Counted from the first letter of the stretch, positions 34,664-43,731 are shown. The stretch: 64,000 bases of DNA from Fen-1362 sp049516395 (GCA_049516395.1 JBEKTD010000001.1:186001-250000), one strand, 5' to 3'. Translations and numbers: made by a program. The notes: generated from the letters alone by a model not told the origin.

Positions 34664-35875
34664 ATGGCAAAGACCGCAAAAGCAAACGCGGTAGTAGGTC
34701 AGTCGGGTGGACCGACCGGGGTTATCAACGCTTCACTTGTCGGCGTTATTAATGAGGTCTGCAAGCATCCGGAAATAACAAATCTCTATGGAGCGATTCA
34801 TGCAGTCCAGGGCATGGTCAGTGAGGATTTCGTTGACCTCAAGCAAATTTCAGTTCAGGATGCCGCCGGTATTGCCAGTTGCCCCTCCGCTGCGCTGGGT
34901 TCCAGCCGCGATAAGCCCGATGCGGAGTATTGCAAGAAGATTTTTGAGGTCTTCAAAAAACGCAACGTTCGTTACTTCTTCTACATCGGCGGCAACGACT
35001 CGGCGAATACCGCTCACATAATCAATCTGATGGCCGCCGAGGTCGGATATGAGTTAAAGGCGTTTCATATCCCAAAGACGATAGACAACGATTTGCTCGT
35101 TACCGACCATTGCCCCGGCTATGGCACAGCCGCCAAATTCGTCGCCTGTGCTACTTTAGGTGATGACCTCGACAACCGCGCCCTGCCCGGCGTAAAAATA
35201 GACGTCATTATGGGCAGGCACGCCGGCTTCCTTACGGCCGCGGCCGCACTCGGGAAACACAAAGACGACGACGGCCCACACCTCGTCTATTTGCCCGAAC
35301 GGCCCGTCTCGATGGATAAGTTTCTTGCCGATGTTAACGCCGTCTATAAAAAGCTTGGCAGATGCGTAATCGCTGTCAGTGAAGGTATCTGCGATACCGA
35401 CGGCACCGTCTGGACCCAGAAAATTGCCGACACCGGCGAAAAAGACGCTCACAACAATATCCAGCTTTCGGGAACGGGCGCATTGGCTGATTTCCTCGCT
35501 GGCCAGATTAGAGGTACCCTCAAAATCAAGCGAGTCCGCGCCGACACATTTGGCTATCTGCAGCGAAGTTTCGCCGGTTTCCAGTCGCCGGTTGACCTCG
35601 ATGAGGCCGTCAGGTGCGGGCAACACGCCGTAAAATTCGCTATGACTGAGCAAAGCGGCTCCGTCGCAATCAAGCGGCTCGGAAACGGCGAGGATTATGC
35701 CGTCGAGTATATATGCACCGAGCTTCACAACGTCGCAGAAAAGAGCAGAACGATGCCCGATGAGTTCATAAACGCCGAAGGCAATGGAGTTACTGATAAG
35801 TTTATTGAATATGCTTTGCCGTTGACCGGCGAACTGCCCAAGACGTACTACCTCGGCTCGTATCCAAGGGTTTAA
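34664..35875 (+). CDS. 6-phosphofructokinase, probably pyrophosphate-dependent
   Basis: A 403-residue PFK. The start is the ATG of MAKTAKANAVV, behind AAAGGAAAGG. It has GQSGGPTGVINASL, then YIGGNDSANTAH where ATP enzymes have GGDGS. The loss of that second Gly points to PPi as donor. Other motifs are IPKTIDNDLLVTDHCPGYGT, MGRHAGFLTAAAAL and LPERPVSMDKF. It converts fructose 6-phosphate to the 1,6-bisphosphate reversibly. Pyruvate kinase follows 52 bases later and a second PFK after that, giving a glycolysis cluster with both donor types. Confidence 0.87.
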   Translation: MAKTAKANAVVGQSGGPTGVINASLVGVINEVCKHPEITNLYGAIHAVQGMVSEDFVDLKQISVQDAAGIASCPSAALGSSRDKPDAEYCKKIFEVFKKRNVRYFFYIGGNDSANTAHIINLMAAEVGYELKAFHIPKTIDNDLLVTDHCPGYGTAAKFVACATLGDDLDNRALPGVKIDVIMGRHAGFLTAAAALGKHKDDDGPHLVYLPERPVSMDKFLADVNAVYKKLGRCVIAVSEGICDTDGTVWTQKIADTGEKDAHNNIQLSGTGALADFLAGQIRGTLKIKRVRADTFGYLQRSFAGFQSPVDLDEAVRCGQHAVKFAMTEQSGSVAIKRLGNGEDYAVEYICTELHNVAEKSRTMPDEFINAEGNGVTDKFIEYALPLTGELPKTYYLGSYPRV

Positions 35876-35927
35876 CCGTGGACCCGCCAAAGGGCGAGGT
35901 CTCGCTAACCGTGGATTGACTGACTAA

Positions 35928-37352
35928 ATGACAAAGACGAAGATTGTTGCCACTCTCGGCCCGGCATGTATCGATGCCGTGACTATGCGAGCGATGCTGG
36001 ATAGCGGCGTCAATGTCTTTCGTCTTAATTTCTCGCACGGAACGCTTGAACACCACGCGGAATCACTCGACATTCTGAAAAAGGTTCGGACGGGATACGA
36101 AGATACCACTGCAATAATGGGGGACTTGTGTGGGCCTAAAGTAAGAATGGGCCGCATTGAGCCGGATGGAGAAATGCTGCTTGGGGGGGATACTGTAGTC
36201 ATAGTCCACGGCGATGAGACGGGTAACGCTCACAGGTTCTGCACTAATTATAAGGGTTTTGTCAGCGACGTTAAACCAGGCCACCGGGTCTTTATAGACG
36301 ATGGCCGGATTTCGCTGGAGGTTACGGGCTTCGGTAATAACGAGGTGTTATGCAAAGTAATCGTCGGCGGCCCCCTTTACAGCAACAAAGGGATAAATCT
36401 GCCCGATACCGATGTGAGTGTTTCCGCCATAACCGAACAGGATTGGAAGTGCGTTGACTGGGCCATCGAGAATGAACTTGATTTTCTGGCGTTGAGCTTT
36501 GTGCGCGGCGCCGGTGAAGTAGCTGAGCTGAAACAGTATCTGACAAAAGCCGGTTCGAATATCAAGGTAATAGCGAAGATTGAAAAACCACAGGCAGTGA
36601 ATGGCCTCCGGGAAATCGTGGAGGTTAGCGACGGTATCCTTGTGGCTCGCGGCGACCTTGGCGTCGAGATGGACCTGGCCGAAGTGCCCCTGATTCAGAA
36701 GCACACGACCGAGATGTGCAAACATATGGGAAAACCCGTGATAGTAGCTACCCAGATGCTCCAGAGCATGATAGAAAACCCCGTAGCAACCAGGGCTGAG
36801 ATATCGGATGTTGCCAACGCAATCATGGACTGTTGTGACGCCGTTATGCTGTCCGGCGAAACGGCCGTTGGTAAGTATCCGCTTGAGGCGGTAAAAACCA
36901 TCGGACGGATTGCCCATGTTACGGAGGCCTATCTCGACAAGCACTCTGAAAGGCATCCGAGAACAGCGACATCGGAGGAACTGCGGGTAACCGAGTCAAT
37001 ATCACGAAGCGTCGGCTATGTCGTTGACGATATCAGTCCCAAACTTGTTGTTGTATGGTCGGAATCCGGCGGGGCGGCACGGCTCTTGAGCAAAGCACGT
37101 ATAGATGTTCCAATACTGGCGTTGAGTTCCGGGCAGAAGGTCTGTCGGCAGATGTGTCTGGATTACGGCGTGATGCCTTGTTGCCTGCCAATACCCAAAA
37201 CAGTGGACGAGTTCGTCAGGGTAACGGATGAGCTGCTGGTCTCGCGTGGGTTGGCAAAAGCGAACGACAAGGTCGTTCTCGTAGCCGGACAGCCGCTCGG
37301 CGAACCGGGCAGGACAAATACATTGGTTGTGCATGTAGTCACCGGACGTTGA
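35928..37352 (+). CDS. pyk: pyruvate kinase
   Basis: A 474-residue enzyme that makes pyruvate and ATP from phosphoenolpyruvate. Landmarks are KIVATLGPAC, the catalytic Arg/Asn segment VFRLNFSHGT, the B-domain from about residue 70, and the active-site signature VIAKIEKPQAVNGL followed by DGILVARGDLGVEM. ATQMLQSMIENPVATRAEIS, SGETAVGKYP and the C-terminal allosteric domain complete it. The family length is normal. It sits between a PPi-type and an ATP-type PFK, so both controlled steps of glycolysis are encoded together. Confidence 0.95.
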   Translation: MTKTKIVATLGPACIDAVTMRAMLDSGVNVFRLNFSHGTLEHHAESLDILKKVRTGYEDTTAIMGDLCGPKVRMGRIEPDGEMLLGGDTVVIVHGDETGNAHRFCTNYKGFVSDVKPGHRVFIDDGRISLEVTGFGNNEVLCKVIVGGPLYSNKGINLPDTDVSVSAITEQDWKCVDWAIENELDFLALSFVRGAGEVAELKQYLTKAGSNIKVIAKIEKPQAVNGLREIVEVSDGILVARGDLGVEMDLAEVPLIQKHTTEMCKHMGKPVIVATQMLQSMIENPVATRAEISDVANAIMDCCDAVMLSGETAVGKYPLEAVKTIGRIAHVTEAYLDKHSERHPRTATSEELRVTESISRSVGYVVDDISPKLVVVWSESGGAARLLSKARIDVPILALSSGQKVCRQMCLDYGVMPCCLPIPKTVDEFVRVTDELLVSRGLAKANDKVVLVAGQPLGEPGRTNTLVVHVVTGR

Positions 37353-37429
37353 AACGGCATCGGGCACAAGATTCCACGAGCGTGTTCGGGTCTGGTTGTT
37401 TTAGGGTGTGTTAGTGAGGAATGTTAGCT

Positions 37430-38749
37430 ATGGATAAGCTGGATTTTCGTATTGCGACGCTGGGAGAGACGACAGTTGGCTCGCCAATTCAATTCTCGAA
37501 ATTGCACGAAGGCAGCATAGCGAACTATGTCAGTGATAAAGAACGCGTAATCTACACCGTTGATACGTTCTGCGACTCACCCCCGCGGCAGTTCGACCAG
37601 TGCGAACTGATGGAAAAAGCAGGCCCAAGGGAAAAGGTGTATTTCAAACCTTCTGACGTGCACGCCGCCATTGTTACCTGTGGCGGTTTGTGTCCCGGCC
37701 TGAACGACGTTATACGTGCCATTGTCATGTGCCTTTGGTACCGATATGGTGTTCGCAGGATAAGCGGCGTCCAGTATGGCTATCGCGGTTTAATTGAGCA
37801 CTTCGGGCTTAGGATGCGGGTATTGACACCGGAAATTGTATTGGATATTCATCGCAACGGAGGAACAATCCTGGGCTCGTCACGCGGTTACGGAAACGAG
37901 CCTGGCGAGATAGTTAATACAATCCAGCGGCTTGGTATTAACCTCCTTTTTGTTATAGGGGGGGACGGTACCCTGCGGGGCGCGCTGGGGATTTCGGAAG
38001 AAGTAAAAAAACGCGGACTAAAAACAGCAATTGTGGGTATTCCTAAAACTATAGATAACGACCTTAGCTTTGTCCAGGCCTCATTTGGTTTTGCGACAGC
38101 CGTGGCTAAAGCAGCCGAGGTAATCGCCGCGGCTCATACCGAGGCAAAGGGCGCTCCCAACGGAATCGGACTGGTTAAAGTGATGGGCAGGCAATCGGGA
38201 CACATCGCAGCGGCTACGGCCCTGGCACGGAACGACGTCAATTTTGTGCTTGTGCCTGAGGTGCTGTTTGAGCTGGATGGTGATAACGGCCTGCTCGCCC
38301 ATCTTGCCAAGCGCCTCGCACAGCGCGGCCATGCGGTAATTTTGGCTGCGGAAGGTGCGGGCCAGGAGCTTCTCGAGCGGACCAATGCTGTTGACGCCTC
38401 CGGAAACAAAGAGCTTGCGGATATCGGCCGATACCTTCAGCAGCACATCTGCGATTATTTCAAAAAGAAGGACATTGAAATCAACTTGAAATTCATCGAC
38501 CCCAGCTACATAATACGAGCTGCGCCTGCGAACACGACCGATTCGGTTTATTGCGAGCGGCTCGGCTCAAACGCAGTGCATGCGGCAATGACGGGCAGGA
38601 CAGAGGTGCTTATTGGTCTGGTGCATGACCAGTATGTGCATATCCCGATTCACCTGGCCGTCTCTGAACGCAACATTATAGACCCGCATGGTCCGCTTTG
38701 GCGCGATGTAATTGACGCGACGGGCCAGCCGGTGCTTATGACAAACTGA
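37430..38749 (+). CDS. ATP-type 6-phosphofructokinase (long, group II-like)
   Basis: A 439-residue PFK. I start at the second ATG (MDKLDFRIATLGE), because GAGGA lies nine bases before it but directly abuts the first ATG. An ~80-residue N-terminal extension precedes TCGGLCPGLNDVIRAIV. The nucleotide motif is VIGGDGTLRGA, the ATP-type Gly, followed by IPKTIDNDLSFVQASFGFAT and GLVKVMGRQSGHIAA. This layout resembles plant and spirochaete long PFKs. It is encoded third in the cluster with PPi-PFK and pyruvate kinase. One enzyme may serve glycolysis and the other gluconeogenesis or PPi recovery; this is inferred. Confidence 0.87.
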   Translation: MDKLDFRIATLGETTVGSPIQFSKLHEGSIANYVSDKERVIYTVDTFCDSPPRQFDQCELMEKAGPREKVYFKPSDVHAAIVTCGGLCPGLNDVIRAIVMCLWYRYGVRRISGVQYGYRGLIEHFGLRMRVLTPEIVLDIHRNGGTILGSSRGYGNEPGEIVNTIQRLGINLLFVIGGDGTLRGALGISEEVKKRGLKTAIVGIPKTIDNDLSFVQASFGFATAVAKAAEVIAAAHTEAKGAPNGIGLVKVMGRQSGHIAAATALARNDVNFVLVPEVLFELDGDNGLLAHLAKRLAQRGHAVILAAEGAGQELLERTNAVDASGNKELADIGRYLQQHICDYFKKKDIEINLKFIDPSYIIRAAPANTTDSVYCERLGSNAVHAAMTGRTEVLIGLVHDQYVHIPIHLAVSERNIIDPHGPLWRDVIDATGQPVLMTN

Positions 38750-38889
38750 GTAGTTCGCCGGTATCCGACTTACCGCCGGCCTGTTGAAAACTTAATACTT
38801 TGGAAATTTTCCAGGAGTATAGGATTGAGTTTCTTGTCCTCCGGTGTTCTCCCAGAGATGGGAGGGATGACGGACGGACAGGAGGGGAT

Positions 38890-38927
38890 AAAGGCCTGTT
38901 CTGCTTTCAGGACAGGCCTGTTTTTTT
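38890..38927 (+). terminator. Rho-independent terminator of the glycolysis cluster
   Basis: AGGCCTGTTC pairs with GGACAGGCCT (one G-U pair), followed by GTTTTTTT, about 140 bases past the stop of the ATP-type PFK gene. The stem is strong. Confidence 0.8.
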
Positions 38928-38931
38928 AATC

Positions 38932-39030
38932 TTTGCCACCAAGACACAAAGACACGAAGAAAAAGTAAAAAGTTAAAAGGAAAAAGCAAAAAGAAAACTT
39001 TGTGCCTCAGTGCCTTTGTGGTAAGAGTTA
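38932..39030. repeat. intergenic filler (accaagacacaaagacacg type)
   Basis: The gap before pnuC is made of word-like repeats: CCACCAAGACACAAAGACAC, AAAAAGTTAAAAGG and a partial inverted echo CTTTGTGCCTCAGTGCCTTTG. The class is common in intergenic DNA of environmental bacteria. No riboswitch fold is apparent. Confidence 0.5.
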
Positions 39031-39039
39031 AATATAAAA

Positions 39040-39711
39040 ATGAGCATCTTCAGCGTTCATAATGTGTTTTTCACGGTTCTCGGTTATCCGATGAGCTATA
39101 TCGAGCTGTCGGCTACGCTGTTAATCACCGTCTATGTTCTTCTTATTACCCGCAAAATCGTCTGGGCGTGGCCTTTGGGGATTTTTACGTTTTCGCTTTT
39201 CGCGGTGCTGTTCTACCAGGTCCGCCTGTATTCCGATTTCTTCGAGCAATTCTACTACGTCGGCAACTGTTTCTACGGCTGGTATGTATGGCTCGCCGCT
39301 CGAAAGAAAGCCCAAGAGGGTGGAAAAGAATTGGAAGTTTCTTATACCTCCGGCAAAGGCCGACTGATTGCGGCTGCGATAATAATAATCGGGGGAACCG
39401 CTGCCGGCTTTGCTATGAGCAGGATTCATACCTGGCTGCCCGCGTTATTCCCGCAGCAGGCCGCGTATCCGTATATCGACGCGACAGCGACGGTGATGGG
39501 CTTTGTCGCAGCAGGCCTTATGACGCACAGGAAAATCGAGGCCTGGCTCCTCTGGCTTTGCGTCAACAGTATCTGCATAGGCCTGTATTACGCCAGAGAC
39601 GTAAAATTCGTCGCGATTCTGTATATCTTCTTCCTTGGCTTAGCGGTTAATGGATTGATTAGCTGGGGAAAAGGACTGCGTCTAAAAGCCAATTCGGTAA
39701 AACGTTCCTGA
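39040..39711 (+). CDS. pnuC: PnuC-type nicotinamide riboside/mononucleotide transporter
   Basis: A 223-residue inner-membrane protein with about seven helices, the family's typical topology. It has the PnuC signature: NRK-like ITRKIVWAWPLGIFTFSLFA, then RLYSDFFEQFYYVGNCFYGW and WVWL-like YVWLAARK, and a second half with WLLWLCVNSICIGLYY and FLGLAVNGLISW. It should import an NAD precursor by facilitated diffusion, with trapping by phosphorylation. No NadR-type kinase lies nearby. A thiamine or riboflavin variant of the family remains possible. Confidence 0.85.
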   Translation: MSIFSVHNVFFTVLGYPMSYIELSATLLITVYVLLITRKIVWAWPLGIFTFSLFAVLFYQVRLYSDFFEQFYYVGNCFYGWYVWLAARKKAQEGGKELEVSYTSGKGRLIAAAIIIIGGTAAGFAMSRIHTWLPALFPQQAAYPYIDATATVMGFVAAGLMTHRKIEAWLLWLCVNSICIGLYYARDVKFVAILYIFFLGLAVNGLISWGKGLRLKANSVKRS

Positions 39712-39806
39712 TTCCCTGTTTACTCATTCAGGCCTGATGTTAAAATATAAATGCTTAATGGCGAGTATGTAGAGATGGCCTTTGTTTTTTCTGCGGGCAT
39801 TTATCT

Positions 39807-40565
39807 ATGACAAAACGCGGAAAATTTCAGTACTTCCGGCTTCTGCCCTTTGCGTTATTATTGGTATTTTTCTGCGCAACCTCGGCATTCGGCGGCCCGC
39901 CCTTTTTGACCGATGACCCTGAGCCGGTGGAGCTTGGTCATCACGAGTTTTATATTTTTTCAACGTTAGACAGGGCAAAAGGCAATACCCAGGTGCAGGC
40001 GCCGGCATTCGAATACAATTACGGGATTTTGCCCCAGACGCAGTTTCATGTTGTATTTCCGTTTAATGCTGTCACAACAACGGACGGCCCGGCAGCTTAC
40101 GGGCCAGGCGATACGGAATTTGGAGTAAAGTATCGATTCGTCGAGGAGCAGAACGATGTTCCGCAGGTCGGGATATTTCCAATGCTGGAAGTATCAACCG
40201 GTGATGCGGACCGAGGTCTCGGCAACGGCAAAACATGGGCAAAGTTTCCCGTCTGGGCACAAAAATCATGGGGGCCATGGACAACTTACGGAGGCGGCGG
40301 ATATGCGATAAACCAGCAGCCCGGGCAGCGCGATTATCTTTTCGCCGGCTGGCTGCTCCAGCGCGATATCGACGAGCATCTTACATTGGGGGGCGAAATT
40401 TTTGCCCAGGACAAGACCGCCGATACCGGACAGGCCACGACCTTCGCAAATTTCGGGGGATTCTACAATTTCACAAAAAACTTCAGCTTTCTGTTTAGCG
40501 TCGGCCACAGCATTGCCGGAGAAAGCCACCTCATCAGCTATCTCGGCCTCTACTGGACATGGTGA
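39807..40565 (+). CDS. outer-membrane beta-barrel protein (Phenol_MetA_deg/transporter-like)
   Basis: A 252-residue exported protein with a signal ending SAFGGPP, then FLTDDPEPVELGHHEFYIF, which is typical of the MetA-pathway/OprB-like barrel family. Alternating strands follow (QFHVVFPFNAVTT; GDTEFGVKYRFVEE; FPMLEVSTGDADRGLGNG; LTLGGEIFAQDK), ending in SYLGLYWTW with a terminal aromatic, as expected for outer-membrane insertion. It is probably a channel for hydrophobic compounds. The substrate is unknown. It lies 95 bases after pnuC. Confidence 0.75.
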   Translation: MTKRGKFQYFRLLPFALLLVFFCATSAFGGPPFLTDDPEPVELGHHEFYIFSTLDRAKGNTQVQAPAFEYNYGILPQTQFHVVFPFNAVTTTDGPAAYGPGDTEFGVKYRFVEEQNDVPQVGIFPMLEVSTGDADRGLGNGKTWAKFPVWAQKSWGPWTTYGGGGYAINQQPGQRDYLFAGWLLQRDIDEHLTLGGEIFAQDKTADTGQATTFANFGGFYNFTKNFSFLFSVGHSIAGESHLISYLGLYWTW

Positions 40566-40745
40566 ACGTCCTCCGGCGAAAAACTTAACCACAGATTTAT
40601 TTTAGACGCAGATTGCGCAGATTTTTAATGATATTAAAACCTGTTGTCTTAACAGGGACTTAGTGGTAAAAATTAGAGAGATTCGCACCTTTGACCGTTA
40701 ACTTTGTGTCCGACAGGAGTGTTTATAAATAACAAGGAAATAAGT
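40566..40745. repeat. intergenic filler (accacagatt type)
   Basis: The 180-base gap after the outer-membrane gene contains AACCACAGATTTATTTTAGA followed by CGCAGATTGCGCAGA. These match the accacagatt/cacggatt filler words at 42742 and near 46806. Its right end carries the AAGGAAATA site of the next gene. Confidence 0.5.
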
Positions 40746-41690
40746 ATGGCATCCCAGGATTCCAGAAGTTTAGATAGCCCGCATTATGGTAGCTTACCTC
40801 GACGTTCGATATCGCATATTAATAGTGATTTGGGAGTTAGAAAATTTTGCGAACTCTTCACTGACCCTTGGTTTGTCGTGAGAGAAGAATCTAAAAACGA
40901 TTATGGTGTTGATTTAGTTATCGAAGCCCTCGTGGATAATGGCGGGCATCCAACTAATATTAGGTGTCACGCACAAATTAAATCTTCAAACAAGAAGAAA
41001 AACCAGGACAGCAGTTTTAGCTATTCTGTGGCTGCTTCTAATCTAAATTATTTATTAAACTCCCCGAATTCATTTTATGTGTTTTATTCTATAAGAGAAG
41101 ATAAGTTATATTATTGTAGTGCCGAAAATGCGTACAGAAATAATAGGGGGAGAAAAAATACTACTGTCAGATTCGCGAAGACACTCGATAACGATCTGCT
41201 AAAAGACATACATAGCAGAATGCTCGATATTAGTCTTTCCATTAGGGACTTGCTTTTAAGTCCTGACAAAAGAAGGTTATTGAATAAATGTGAATTCGTT
41301 TATACAACTGACGATGATGGCAAAGTTCTTCTGATGCATAATGTAGTTTGGAAATCTGCACATGGCGAAATACCAGAAGGGTATGAGGTTTACCATATTA
41401 ACGGCAATTATTTAGATAATAGGCGGGCAAATCTTGCGATAAAAGAAGCCGAGGATCCTTTCCCAATTGAGGAATTTCAGATAGAAGTATCCAATGCACA
41501 GATGTACAACATACTCTCCATCATACTTGAGGGCGATAATGCATATCTCATAGAAGATGTTCCTCCTCCTCCGAAGAAGATGTTTACAAACATGGTAAAT
41601 GGCTTAATCAATCAAGGATGGTCGATTGACCCAAAGACCCTATCTGTGCTCCAGAAAAAAATGAAAAAGATGCTAAAATTGCAAATATAA
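40746..41690 (+). CDS. DUF4365 nuclease-like domain fused to HNH-like domain
   Basis: A 314-residue protein, starting at MASQDSRSLDS behind AAGGAAA. Residues 20-175 match DUF4365, a PD-(D/E)xK nuclease-like fold: EESKNDYGVDLVIE with D56, then CHAQIKSSN with Q77 and K79. Residues ~195-240 are HNH_3-like: VLLMHNVVWKSAHGEIPEGY, VYHINGNYLDNRRANLAI. The remaining ~75 residues are helical and unknown. The gene is clearly more AT-rich than its neighbours. DUF4365 proteins are often found in defence or mobile contexts, so a nuclease role is likely but unproven. The target is unknown. Confidence 0.75.
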   Translation: MASQDSRSLDSPHYGSLPRRSISHINSDLGVRKFCELFTDPWFVVREESKNDYGVDLVIEALVDNGGHPTNIRCHAQIKSSNKKKNQDSSFSYSVAASNLNYLLNSPNSFYVFYSIREDKLYYCSAENAYRNNRGRKNTTVRFAKTLDNDLLKDIHSRMLDISLSIRDLLLSPDKRRLLNKCEFVYTTDDDGKVLLMHNVVWKSAHGEIPEGYEVYHINGNYLDNRRANLAIKEAEDPFPIEEFQIEVSNAQMYNILSIILEGDNAYLIEDVPPPPKKMFTNMVNGLINQGWSIDPKTLSVLQKKMKKMLKLQI

Positions 41691-42118
41691 GGTGCTATCC
41701 CCCCAACTCAAAACTAAAAACTGCCGCTGCGTTAGCGGCTATGGGCACATCAAAAACAGCGTTAAAATCCTTATCCATCGGCACTTACAAAAAATGGTGG
41801 GGACATTACTTCGCCCATTTTTTGCCATAACTTCTTTTACGGCAACGTTTTAAATTCTGGACAAAAACAGTTGTTATCCATTTTCGCGCAGGTCGAAAAC
41901 CCTTAGATGCGAAAAAAATAAAATTTTTTTATTCCTTATTTCACAAGGACTTATCGTTTTTGACCCCATCAGGAAATCCCTTAGTTTTCGTCAAAAGCGC
42001 GCAAGTTCGCGCCATAGGGTAGAGGCATCTTGTGATGCTTTTTGTGGCATGTTTAGCCCTCGGATTTATCCGGGGGTTACTTCAGAACAATGAACAAGGA
42101 AAGAAAGGGGAGGACATT
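41691..42118. other. gene-free stretch between two nuclease-type genes
   Basis: 428 bases, AT-rich in the middle (run of A and T near 41911-41935). Two small hairpins can form (GCATCTTGTGATGC at 42027-42040; CCTCGGATTTATCCGGGG near 42059-42076). The right end carries GGGGAGGAC, the ribosome site of the HNH-AP2 gene. I see no intact gene and no RNA I can name. Confidence 0.5.
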
Positions 42119-42709
42119 ATGACGACGATTCATGTAAAGATACCAAACTGGCTCGACCTTATTTTTGCCTGGCCGGCGATAGTTTATCGGCGGTGGAAGT
42201 ATGGTGAGGCGTTCCGCAGGATTTATCTCGACGAAGGTCTGTGGGCAATCGTGGATACGGCAGATTACTACCGTTATGCCGGCTTCAAATGGTGCATCGG
42301 CGGATTCGAAGGAAAATTCTATGCTGTCAGGGGACAGAGAATAGGCCCTGATGATTTGAAAATTGTGCGATTGCACAGATTAATTATGAATGCCCCCGAA
42401 GGCCTTCTCGTTGACCATAGAAACAGCGACGGCCTTGATAATCGCCGGACCAATCTTCGCCTTGCGACACACGCGGAGAATACACAAAACAGCCGAAAGA
42501 GGAAAGGCACGACGTCGAAATATATCGGCGTTTCTTTCGACAGGAAGGCCGGCAATTGGAGGTCTGGAATAATGTTTAAAAAGAAAGCGATATGGTTAGG
42601 AAGTTTCGATGACGAAATTGCAGCGGCGAGAGTTTACGATGAGGCAGCAAAAAAGTATTACGGGGAATTTGCCCGCTTGAACTTCCCTGAAGCTGCTACT
42701 CCGTCCTGA
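42119..42709 (+). CDS. HNH homing-endonuclease-like protein with AP2 domain
   Basis: A 196-residue protein. The start is the ATG of MTTIHVKIPNWLD, behind GGGGAGGAC; the longer frame lacks a ribosome site. Residues ~30-85 are an N-terminal unit with VDTADYYRYAGFKWCIGGF. Residues 90-135 are the HNH region (IVRLHRLIMNAPEGLLVDHR; SDGLDNRRTNLRLAT). Residues ~140-190 are an AP2/ERF-like DNA-binding domain (SKYIGVSFDRKAGNWRSGI; IAAARVYDEAAKKYYGEFA). This is the typical free-standing homing endonuclease layout. A second HNH-type gene lies 430 bases upstream, so this is a small mobile-type island. Confidence 0.85.
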   Translation: MTTIHVKIPNWLDLIFAWPAIVYRRWKYGEAFRRIYLDEGLWAIVDTADYYRYAGFKWCIGGFEGKFYAVRGQRIGPDDLKIVRLHRLIMNAPEGLLVDHRNSDGLDNRRTNLRLATHAENTQNSRKRKGTTSKYIGVSFDRKAGNWRSGIMFKKKAIWLGSFDDEIAAARVYDEAAKKYYGEFARLNFPEAATPS

Positions 42710-42920
42710 GCGATGTCGAAGGGCCCGCCTGAACTTTCCAGAACCACAGATTCACCCCGTGAGATAGGCGAAGCCGCCATCTAACGGGGTTAACACAGAT
42801 TCCACGGATTATTTAACCGCGGAGAACCCTACTTCGCTAAAGCTATGCAGGGCAGGCAGCGGAGACCGCAAAGTATTTTAAGTAAAAACAGGGTGTTGGA
42901 AATTCGAGTTCAGACCGTAT
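42710..42920. repeat. intergenic filler with dispersed words
   Basis: Between the HNH-AP2 gene and a terminator lie a GTCCTGAGCGATGTCGAAGG copy (42703-42722, partly inside the preceding coding end), ACCACAGATTCACC and ACACAGATTCCACGGATT words, and a GCGGAGACCGCAAAG word that recurs at 46784. These are dispersed non-coding repeats without evident function. Confidence 0.5.
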
Positions 42921-42961
42921 AAAAAAACGGGAAGGAACAGGTCGAATCTGTCCCTTCCCGT
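42921..42961 (-). terminator. Rho-independent terminator
   Basis: On the minus strand a 14-bp stem (ACGGGAAGGGACAG with its partner, one mismatch) and a 7-base loop are followed by seven T. It is 38 bases past the stop of the 161-residue exported protein. Confidence 0.85.
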
Positions 42962-42998
42962 AAAACATATTCTGTACGTATTTGACGGCAACTAAAAA

Positions 42999-43484
42999 CT
43001 AAGGTGTCGTCGTGGACAAGGTTAGCACGATATTTGCAACCAGCTGGTCTAATCCGACTTCGCGTGCTGCAGGGTTTATATTCAGAATCTGTGCGTCAAC
43101 CTCTAAAACGTAACCAGCACCAAGAAGATGTGGCGATGCAAGGGTTGTATGAGCAGTTGGGCCAAATGGGCCACCATCTAATGCGACATTATAAGTATTG
43201 CCAACATCTGTACCTCCCGCTGGTGTAATCACTGCATCGATATCCAAATTAGGAAAGTTATGTACCACAGTAACGGTGGTACTACCTTGCCAAGTTGTCG
43301 TTGAACCTACCTCAGCCAACTTGATTGCGCCATCTGAAACAGTTACCCACGGGATGATATCCATTGTTATAGGAATGGTCCATTGACCAAAGTTTAGAGA
43401 GGTGCTAAAAACACCTACCGCCATTACTGGTACTGCCAGCATTGCTATTGCCGCAACAATTATTAATATTCTCAAAGTTTTCAT
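42999..43484 (-). CDS. small exported protein of unknown function
   Basis: A 161-residue protein with a strong AAAGGAGAC site and a signal peptide (MKTLRILIIVAAIAMLAVPV, cleaved near AVG). The mature part is strand-rich and hydrophobic-alternating (LNFGQWTIPITMDIIPWVTV; STTTWQGSTTVTVVHNFP), with no cysteines. This pattern fits a secreted fibre, coat or beta-sandwich protein. I do not recognise the family. Its own terminator and strong ribosome site suggest high expression. Confidence 0.7.
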   Translation of the reverse strand: MKTLRILIIVAAIAMLAVPVMAVGVFSTSLNFGQWTIPITMDIIPWVTVSDGAIKLAEVGSTTTWQGSTTVTVVHNFPNLDIDAVITPAGGTDVGNTYNVALDGGPFGPTAHTTLASPHLLGAGYVLEVDAQILNINPAAREVGLDQLVANIVLTLSTTTP

Positions 43485-43731
43485 TTTCCAGTCTCCTTTA
43501 AATCAGCTCCATAATCGGCCGATAGATTGCCCTTTTCATATTTATATGTAATCTTAATCCTCGTAACTGGGACGTAAGGAAATAGCTTAATGTTGCCCGC
43601 CAAAATGCTTAAAGGAGTTGAAAAGGGATTCAGGAGTATTTTTATTTTGCAGTGTTAATCAGTGAAATCAGTGGCTAATAAAAAACAGCGGTTTCTGCGC
43701 AATCTGCGTCAAAAAATTTCTGTGGCAAATC

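Noticed and set aside
39000..39040. NAD-type riboswitch before pnuC
   Set aside because: The leader consists of repeat-like filler, and I see no conserved stem or pocket of a known NAD or thiamine riboswitch.
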